From the NCBI RefSeq assembly GCF_038433465.1, contig NZ_JAESVF010000004.1:62001-126000 (forward strand): a DNA stretch of 64,000 bases, in the 5' to 3' direction. Origin of the DNA: Galbibacter sp038433465 (GTDB lineage Bacteria; Bacteroidota; Bacteroidia; Flavobacteriales; Flavobacteriaceae). Below the pieces are notes generated by a model that was not told the DNA's origin, made no database searches, and saw only the letters and a program-made list of their open reading frames with translations. Positions 58,598 to 64,000 of this stretch are shown piece after piece. The first letter of the stretch is position 1, and each line of letters starts with the position of its first letter. Made by a program: the position numbers and the translations under genes.

Positions 58598-61318
58598 ATG
58601 AATGTAGGAGATAAATCTAAAAATAACGAGCAACTAGTAACTAACAACGAACAACGAAACCCTTTAGTTTTATCAGGTTTAGAGCCTTTAGTAATTGATG
58701 GAAACACAAACTTTGTGAATGTTGGAGAGCGAACCAATGTAACTGGGTCGCGCAAATTTTTACGTTTAATAAAGGAAGAAAATTACGATGAAGCGTTGGA
58801 AGTTGCCCGAGCGCAAGTAGAAGGAGGTGCCCAAATCATCGATATTAATATGGATGAAGGGATGCTCGACGGGAAGTATGCTATGGTTAAGTTTTTAAAC
58901 TTGATAGCAGCCGAGCCCGATATTGCTCGTGTTCCGATAATGATCGATAGTTCAAAATGGGATATCATTGAAGCAGGTCTCCAAGTGGTACAAGGAAAGG
59001 GGATTGTAAATTCAATTAGTTTAAAAGAAGGAGAAGCAGAGTTTATCGAGCGTGCAAAATTAATAAAGCGCTACGGAGCGGCAGTTATCGTAATGGCTTT
59101 TGATGAGGTTGGTCAGGCCGATTCTTACGAAAGACGTATCGAAATTTGTAAGCGTTCGTATGATGTTTTAGTAGAAAAAGTTAAGTTTTCACCGCAAGAT
59201 ATCATCTTCGATCCTAATATTTTTCCTGTAGGAACAGGGATGGAGGAGCACCGTCAAAATGCAGTAGACTTTTTTAGAGCTACCAAATGGATTCGTGAAA
59301 ATCTTCCGCATGCGCATATCAGTGGTGGTGTAAGTAATGTTTCGTTTTCTTTCCGAGGAAATAATACCGTACGGGAAGCTATGAATGCCGCTTTTTTGTA
59401 TCATGGAGTACAACACGGGATGACGATGGGAATTGTAAATCCAGAGATGCTCGAAATTTATGATGAAATCAACAAAGAGTTATTAGTTTATATCGAAGAT
59501 GTTTTACTCGATCGACGTGATGATGCTACCGAGCGTTTGTTAGAATATGCCGAAACAGTAAAAGGAAACGGGAAAACCAATGAAAAACAGGCGCAAGAAT
59601 GGCGAAGCGGAACTTTACAAGAACGCATTACACATTCGCTTGTAAAAGGGGTTTTGGAGTTTATCGAGGAAGATGTAGAAGAAGCTAGATTACAGGTAAA
59701 CAAACCTATTGAAGTTATCGAAGGAAATTTGATGACAGGGATGAATGTAGTTGGAGATCTCTTCGGAAGTGGTAAAATGTTTCTTCCGCAGGTAGTAAAA
59801 TCGGCTAGGGTGATGAAGAAAGCTGTGGCGCATTTGTTACCTTTTATTGAAGCTGAAAAAGATGAGAATTCGCGTTCAGCAGGAAAAGTGCTCATGGCTA
59901 CTGTGAAGGGTGATGTACATGATATTGGTAAAAATATTGTTAGTGTTGTTTTAGGATGTAATAATTACGAGATTGTAGATTTGGGTGTGATGGTGCCACC
60001 AGAAAAAATTATCCAAACAGCAATTGAGCAAAAAGTAGATATTATTGGACTTAGCGGGTTGATTACACCTTCGTTGGACGAAATGGTGTATCTAGCTAAA
60101 GAGTTAGAAAAGTTAGGTTTGGCCGTTCCTGTTATGATTGGTGGTGCAACAACTTCGAGAGCTCATACGGCTGTGAAAATTGCTCCTGAATATTCCAAAA
60201 CGGTGGTTCATGTTAATGATGCTTCTCGAGCGGTAAATGTAGCTGGAAGTTTGTTGAATCCGAAAGTGAGCGAAGGTTATTGCAACGATTTAAGAGTAGA
60301 GTATGATAAGTTGCGAGAAGGGTTTTTAAATCGTTCGAGAGAGAAAAATTTCTTGACCATCGAACAAGCTAGAGCTAATAAATTGCAATTAGATTGGGGA
60401 ACTTTTTCGCCTGTAAAACCTAATTTTATAGGTGTGAAGCAAGTGGATGTTTCTTTAGAAGGTTTAAAACCATATATCGATTGGACACCATTTTTTAGAT
60501 CGTGGGAATTGCACGGAAAGTATCCTGAAATCCTAACGGATGAGGTTGTTGGAACAGAAGCAACAAAACTTTTTGCAGATGCCACCGAAATGCTGTCGCA
60601 AATTATTAACGAAAAATGGTTGGAAGCAAAAGGAATATTAGGAATTTTCCCTGCAAACCAAGTTAACGACGACGATATTCAGTTGTATGATGAAAACGGA
60701 AAAGAGTTAAATGCGTTTCTAACCCTTCGTCAGCAATCAGAAAAAAATAAACGCGCATCCAATATTGCTTTAGCCGATTTTATCGCGCCAAAAGAGAGTG
60801 GGAAGCAAGATTATATGGGAGCGTTTTGTGTAACAACAGGATTTGGAGTTGACGAAATTTCAGATCGATATGTGAAAGATTTAGACGATTACAATTCGAT
60901 TATGATTAAAGCACTTGCCGATCGTTTGGCAGAAGCTTTTGCTGAGTATTTACACGAACGAGTACGTAAAGAAATTTGGGGGTACGCTTCAGGAGAGCAA
61001 CTTTCCAACGAAGAGCTAATCAAAGAAAAGTACAAAGGGATTCGTCCAGCGCCAGGGTATCCTGCGTGTCCAGATCATCTTGAGAAAAAAGTAATTTGGG
61101 ATGTTTTAAAAGTAGAAGAAACTATTGGAGTGAAACTTACCGATAGCCTTGCGATGTGGCCAGCATCATCGGTTTCGGGATATTATTTTGCCAATCCAGA
61201 AAGTAAGTATTTTGGACTCGGAAAAATTAAAGAAGACCAAGTTGCCGATTATGCCAAGCGTAGAAACATCAGTATAGAGGAAGCTACAAAATGGCTCAAT
61301 CCGAATATTGCAGATTAA
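58598..61318 (+). CDS. metH: methionine synthase, folate/cobalamin/activation subunit (MetH C-terminal part)
   Basis: 906 residues. Three modules: methyltetrahydrofolate-binding TIM barrel (FVNVGERTNVTGSRKFLRLI, AQIIDINMDEGMLDG, PIMIDSSKWDIIEAGLQ), cobalamin cap and Rossmann domain with the lower ligand His in VKGDVHDIGKNIVSVVLGCN and GLSGLITPSLDEM, and the SAM-binding reactivation domain (YLHERVRKEIWGYASGE, RPAPGYPACPDHLEK). Residues of about 1-20 (NVGDKSKNNEQLVTNNEQR) do not fit the family and are encoded by satellite-like DNA. It needs the homocysteine subunit at 57159 in trans. Confidence 0.95.
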   Translation: MNVGDKSKNNEQLVTNNEQRNPLVLSGLEPLVIDGNTNFVNVGERTNVTGSRKFLRLIKEENYDEALEVARAQVEGGAQIIDINMDEGMLDGKYAMVKFLNLIAAEPDIARVPIMIDSSKWDIIEAGLQVVQGKGIVNSISLKEGEAEFIERAKLIKRYGAAVIVMAFDEVGQADSYERRIEICKRSYDVLVEKVKFSPQDIIFDPNIFPVGTGMEEHRQNAVDFFRATKWIRENLPHAHISGGVSNVSFSFRGNNTVREAMNAAFLYHGVQHGMTMGIVNPEMLEIYDEINKELLVYIEDVLLDRRDDATERLLEYAETVKGNGKTNEKQAQEWRSGTLQERITHSLVKGVLEFIEEDVEEARLQVNKPIEVIEGNLMTGMNVVGDLFGSGKMFLPQVVKSARVMKKAVAHLLPFIEAEKDENSRSAGKVLMATVKGDVHDIGKNIVSVVLGCNNYEIVDLGVMVPPEKIIQTAIEQKVDIIGLSGLITPSLDEMVYLAKELEKLGLAVPVMIGGATTSRAHTAVKIAPEYSKTVVHVNDASRAVNVAGSLLNPKVSEGYCNDLRVEYDKLREGFLNRSREKNFLTIEQARANKLQLDWGTFSPVKPNFIGVKQVDVSLEGLKPYIDWTPFFRSWELHGKYPEILTDEVVGTEATKLFADATEMLSQIINEKWLEAKGILGIFPANQVNDDDIQLYDENGKELNAFLTLRQQSEKNKRASNIALADFIAPKESGKQDYMGAFCVTTGFGVDEISDRYVKDLDDYNSIMIKALADRLAEAFAEYLHERVRKEIWGYASGEQLSNEELIKEKYKGIRPAPGYPACPDHLEKKVIWDVLKVEETIGVKLTDSLAMWPASSVSGYYFANPESKYFGLGKIKEDQVADYAKRRNISIEEATKWLNPNIAD
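58622..58658. repeat. satellite-like AACNA-rich tract inside the metH second gene
   Basis: Loose repeats of AACGAACAACGA and AACTAGTAACTAAC type. They match the tract at 61423-61460 and, on the other strand, resemble the TTGATAG/GTTAGTT satellites. It encodes residues of about 9-20 of the protein. Confidence 0.7.
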
Positions 61319-61422
61319 TAAATTAAAGTTAAAAGTTAACAGGTTAAAAGTACAAAGTAAGAGCAAAGGGGAAAAAGCGATAAGGGAAAAGAGAGTGTTA
61401 ATTTCTTCAGAGTTTACTAAGT

Positions 61423-61460
61423 AACGAACAACAAACAACAAATAACGAACAACGAATAAC
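61423..61460. repeat. satellite-like AACNA-rich tract before metF
   Basis: A run of AACGAACAAC, AAACAACAAATAACG and AACAACGAATAAC units ending 6 bases before the metF ATG. The rest of the 148-base gap holds nothing I can call. Confidence 0.8.
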
Positions 61461-61466
61461 TATAAA

Positions 61467-62420
61467 ATGAAAGTAACCGATCATATCAAAAAAGCCAACG
61501 GGAAAACGATGTTTTCTTTTGAAATTGTTCCACCGCAAAAGGGGAAAAATATTCAAGAATTATATGATAATATCGATCCGTTAATGGAGTTTAATCCTCC
61601 ATTTATCGATGTAACAACTTCTCGTGAAGAGTATGTTTATATTGAAAAAGATGGACTTTTTGATCGTAAGGTTACGCGTATGCGCCCAGGGACTGTTGGA
61701 ATTTGTGCTACGCTAAAACACAAGTATGATGTTGATACCATTCCACACGTGCTTTGTGGAGGGTTTACCAAAGAAGAAACAGAGTATTTGTTGGTAGATT
61801 GCCAATATTTAGGCATTGAAAATGTAATGGCACTTCGTGGTGATGCAATGAAGCACCAGCGTTATTTTGAAGCAACAGAAGGTGGACACACTTATGCTAC
61901 TGAGTTGGTAAAACAAATACGAAATATGTGCGATGGGAAGTACCTTCATGAAACAATTGAGAAAAGCAATTGCACCGATTTTTGTATTGGAGTTGCTGGC
62001 TATCCAGAAAAGCACCTTGAGGCGCCTTCGTTAGACTTCGACTTAAAAAAGTTAAAAGAAAAAGTTGATGCTGGCGCTGATTATATTGTGACGCAAATGT
62101 TTTTTGATAACAGTAAGTATTTTGAGTTTGTTGAAAAAGTAAAACAAGCCGGGATTAATGTGCCAATTATTCCAGGAATCAAGCCAATTGCTGTAAAAAA
62201 ACACCTTCAGTTATTACCGCAAGTATTTAAAATAGATTTACCAGAAGCATTGGTAAACGCTGTTGATAGCTGTAAAAATAATGCGGAAGTTCGACAAGTA
62301 GGAATCGAGTGGTGTATCGAGCAGTCTAAAGAGTTAAAATCGGCTGGCGTTCCTTTGCTTCATTATTATTCTATGGGGAAATCTGACAATATTAAGGCTA
62401 TTGCCTCTGCGTTATTTTAA
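61467..62420 (+). CDS. metF: 5,10-methylenetetrahydrofolate reductase
   Basis: 317 residues. Makes 5-methyltetrahydrofolate, the methyl donor for MetH, with FAD and NAD(P)H. Motifs: catalytic Glu in MFSFEIVPPQKGKNIQ, FIDVTTSREEYVY, GICATLKHKYDVDTIPHVLCGGFTKEE, NVMALRGDAMKHQ, FCIGVAGYPEKHLEAPSLD, DAGADYIVTQMFFDNSKYFEF and IPGIKPIAVKKHLQLLP. It lies downstream of the metH genes on the same strand, probably under the same SAM-I control, although a promoter in the 148-base gap is possible. Confidence 0.96.
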   Translation: MKVTDHIKKANGKTMFSFEIVPPQKGKNIQELYDNIDPLMEFNPPFIDVTTSREEYVYIEKDGLFDRKVTRMRPGTVGICATLKHKYDVDTIPHVLCGGFTKEETEYLLVDCQYLGIENVMALRGDAMKHQRYFEATEGGHTYATELVKQIRNMCDGKYLHETIEKSNCTDFCIGVAGYPEKHLEAPSLDFDLKKLKEKVDAGADYIVTQMFFDNSKYFEFVEKVKQAGINVPIIPGIKPIAVKKHLQLLPQVFKIDLPEALVNAVDSCKNNAEVRQVGIEWCIEQSKELKSAGVPLLHYYSMGKSDNIKAIASALF

Positions 62421-62453
62421 AAATAAGGTTACTTTTGCCACGAAATTTAATCT

Positions 62454-63560
62454 ATGCAAAAAGTAATTATCATTCTTATAGCGTTCATCACTATTGCTGG
62501 TAACGCTCAAGAAAAATCAGATTCATATTCGTCGTATCTCGATCTCAATTATTTCTACGGAAATATTTCGAGGCACAACAACGATATTCTCCACCTTATC
62601 ACAGGGCATCCTGAAGGTTTTATTCTTAGTTTGAATAAAAAAACATACGGTTATAAAGAATGGGAGCAACTTTATAACTACCCAGATTATGGGGTTTCGT
62701 TTGGATATCAAAATATGAAGAATGAATATATGGGGAGTAATGTTGCGCTTTACGGACATTATAATTTTTACTTTTTAAAAAGAAATTTAATGTTGCGTAT
62801 TGGGCAAGGAATTGCCCTAGCAGGAAAACCATACGATAAGGAAGATAATTACCAAAATGTAGCTTTTGGCTCGAAGATACTCAGTAGTACGTACTTAATG
62901 CTCAACTATAAAAAAGAACGTATTTTTGATCGTTTTGGAGTGCAGGCAGGATTATCACTTATACATTATTCCAACGGAAATACAAAAGCTCCAAACACTA
63001 GCATGAACTCGATTACGGTTAATGTTGGGGTGAATTATCAGTTGGTAAAAGAAGATCCAGAATATATAATTACTGAAGGCTTAACCAACCGATTTAATGA
63101 ACCTGTTCGTTACAATTTTGTATTCCGAACTGGAGTGAATGAAAGTGATGTAATCGATAGCGGGCAATTTCCTTTTTATGTCTTTTCATTTTACGCCGAT
63201 AAACGAATTAATAAAAAGAGTGCCCTTCAAATCGGTACCGATGTTTTCTATTCAAATTTCCTAAAAGAATATATCGAATACAGCAGTATTGCCTATCCTG
63301 AGCGTGGGATAGACGGTTCTGAGGATTATAAACGTGCCGGAATATTTGTAGGTCATGAGTTGTTTATCAATCGTTTTTCAGTAATCACCCAAGCAGGATA
63401 TTATTTGTATTACCCAATAGATTACGAAGGAAGAATGTATTTGCGTGGCGGACTTAAAGGCTATATAACGAAGCAGAAAAAACTTTTTGCAACCGTGGCA
63501 GTAAAAGCGCATGCGGCACAAGCGGAAGGCGTTGAAGTTGGAATTGGATATCGATTATAA
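62454..63560 (+). CDS. acyloxyacyl hydrolase / PagL-like lipid A 3-O-deacylase
   Basis: 368 residues. Signal peptide MQKVIIILIAFITIAGNAQ, then an outer membrane barrel. The PagL-type active-site segment is present near residues 160-175: VQAGLSLIHYSNGNTKAPNTSMNSITVNVGVNYQL, with the His-x-Ser-Asn core. Flavobacterial proteins of this kind are longer than enterobacterial PagL (about 150 residues) and add extra strands and a C-terminal extension, as here, ending EGVEVGIGYRL. It would trim acyl chains from lipid A in the outer membrane. It lies 33 bases after metF and 3 bases before the next lipoprotein gene. Confidence 0.82.
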   Translation: MQKVIIILIAFITIAGNAQEKSDSYSSYLDLNYFYGNISRHNNDILHLITGHPEGFILSLNKKTYGYKEWEQLYNYPDYGVSFGYQNMKNEYMGSNVALYGHYNFYFLKRNLMLRIGQGIALAGKPYDKEDNYQNVAFGSKILSSTYLMLNYKKERIFDRFGVQAGLSLIHYSNGNTKAPNTSMNSITVNVGVNYQLVKEDPEYIITEGLTNRFNEPVRYNFVFRTGVNESDVIDSGQFPFYVFSFYADKRINKKSALQIGTDVFYSNFLKEYIEYSSIAYPERGIDGSEDYKRAGIFVGHELFINRFSVITQAGYYLYYPIDYEGRMYLRGGLKGYITKQKKLFATVAVKAHAAQAEGVEVGIGYRL

Positions 63561-63563
63561 AAG

Positions 63564-64000
63564 ATGAAACAAACACAAAACATACTAAAATATATCTCGT
63601 TGCTGACAATAGTTTTGTTTTGCGCTTGTAATAGTGAAGATGCAAATAACTGTATCCAAAGTGCTGGAAGTATTATAAAAGAAGAACGAGTAGTAGATGC
63701 TTTTACCAGAGTTTTGGTTAATGAAGGAATTTCATTGGTTGTAAAACAAGGCGAAGAATTTAAAGTTGAAGTTGAGTCGGGTGAAAACTTATTAAACGAT
63801 ATTGAAGCTACTGTTGAAGGAAATCAATTAGTGCTTACCAACAATAATGTGTGTAATTTATTTAGAGATTACGAGCTCACAACCATCTATGTTACTGCTC
63901 CAAATTTCACAGAAATTAGAAGTGCCACACAGCGAGAAGTTCGTTCGGAAGGGGTTATTACTGGAGATAAATTAATAGTGTACTCAGAAAACTATCAAAA
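63564..64000 (+). CDS. head-GIN (DUF2807) domain lipoprotein, 3' end outside the window
   Basis: 145 codons are visible from the ATG at 63564. Signal peptide with lipobox Cys at residue 22 (TIVLFCACNSED), followed by acidic residues as in flavobacterial surface-export signals. The domain start VDAFTRVLVNEGISLVVKQGEEFKVEVESGENLLNDIEATVEGNQLVLTNNN is typical of the head-GIN/DUF2807 beta-helix family, putative adhesin-like auto-transporter relatives without known function. The 3-base spacing from the PagL-like gene indicates one operon. The C-terminal part is cut off by the window edge. Confidence 0.85.
   Translation, partial: MKQTQNILKYISLLTIVLFCACNSEDANNCIQSAGSIIKEERVVDAFTRVLVNEGISLVVKQGEEFKVEVESGENLLNDIEATVEGNQLVLTNNNVCNLFRDYELTTIYVTAPNFTEIRSATQREVRSEGVITGDKLIVYSENYQ

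Noticed and set aside
1..64000. tRNA and rRNA genes, complete insertion sequences, prophage or plasmid genes
   Set aside because: I looked through the intergenic spaces and saw no clover-leaf tRNA, rRNA segment, transposase, integrase or replication gene.

Overview
The window is a piece of a chromosome from a marine-type member of the Flavobacteriaceae (Bacteroidota). This rests on the AT-rich composition, a SusC/SusD pair, GLPGLI-family and DUF5686 proteins, promoters of the Bacteroidota form TTTG-N17-23-TAnnTTTG, a MetX-aspartokinase-homoserine dehydrogenase fusion, a sulfite reductase with a HEPN-like tail and a split metH. Almost all of it is vertically inherited core genome. I see no phage, insertion sequence with a transposase, CRISPR array, rRNA or tRNA. 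Mobile signals are limited to two MITE-like elements, one REP-like element, a duplicated 110-bp terminator cassette and a heptanucleotide array beside a four-helix-bundle gene.

Layout. 1-7.4 kb: a UbiA-like membrane protein cut by the window edge, an ECF sigma factor with a small putative anti-sigma partner, a secreted rhodanese, lysS, a short YqaE/Pmp3 gene, lipB and a large propeller lipoprotein. 7.7-16.7 kb: an orphan SusC/SusD pair, rnhB, a Porin_10-type barrel, a class V PLP enzyme and a glycogen-binding-domain protein. 16.7-21 kb: egtD-egtB (ergothioneine), a TonB-domain protein and thyA. 21-29.3 kb: a YceI / beta-barrel / YceI-like trio, a CNT nucleoside transporter, a bifunctional nuclease, etfA, etfB and pdhB. 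29.4-35.7 kb: DUF5686 protein, soluble and membrane pyrophosphatases. 36-43.7 kb: two GLPGLI plus outer-membrane-barrel modules, the second led by a 75-residue secreted peptide and an intergenic terminator. 43.8-62.4 kb: deoxynucleoside kinase, then a long methionine, sulfite and siroheme region. 62.4-64 kb: a PagL-like lipid A deacylase and a head-GIN lipoprotein.

The sulfur region works as one circuit. metX-thrA makes activated homoserine, a MetZ-like enzyme adds sulfide, the sulfite reductase with its siroheme genes (cobA, cysG N-terminal type) and a flavin reductase supplies sulfide, split metH and metF close the methyl cycle, and metK makes SAM. SAM feeds back through three leaders: a SAM-II pseudoknot before metK, and SAM-I aptamers before metX-thrA and before the metH-metF cluster. 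The metK leader carries a downstream segment complementary to the 5' half of its aptamer, a plausible switch.

Most interesting for follow-up: the secreted peptide / terminator / GLPGLI / barrel module (39.7-43.7 kb), the metK SAM-II leader with its antisense segment, the MITE-like pair, the minimal ergothioneine set with a nearby EgtE-like PLP enzyme, and the four-helix-bundle insertion that split the metH halves and left satellite sequence inside the MetH N-terminus.
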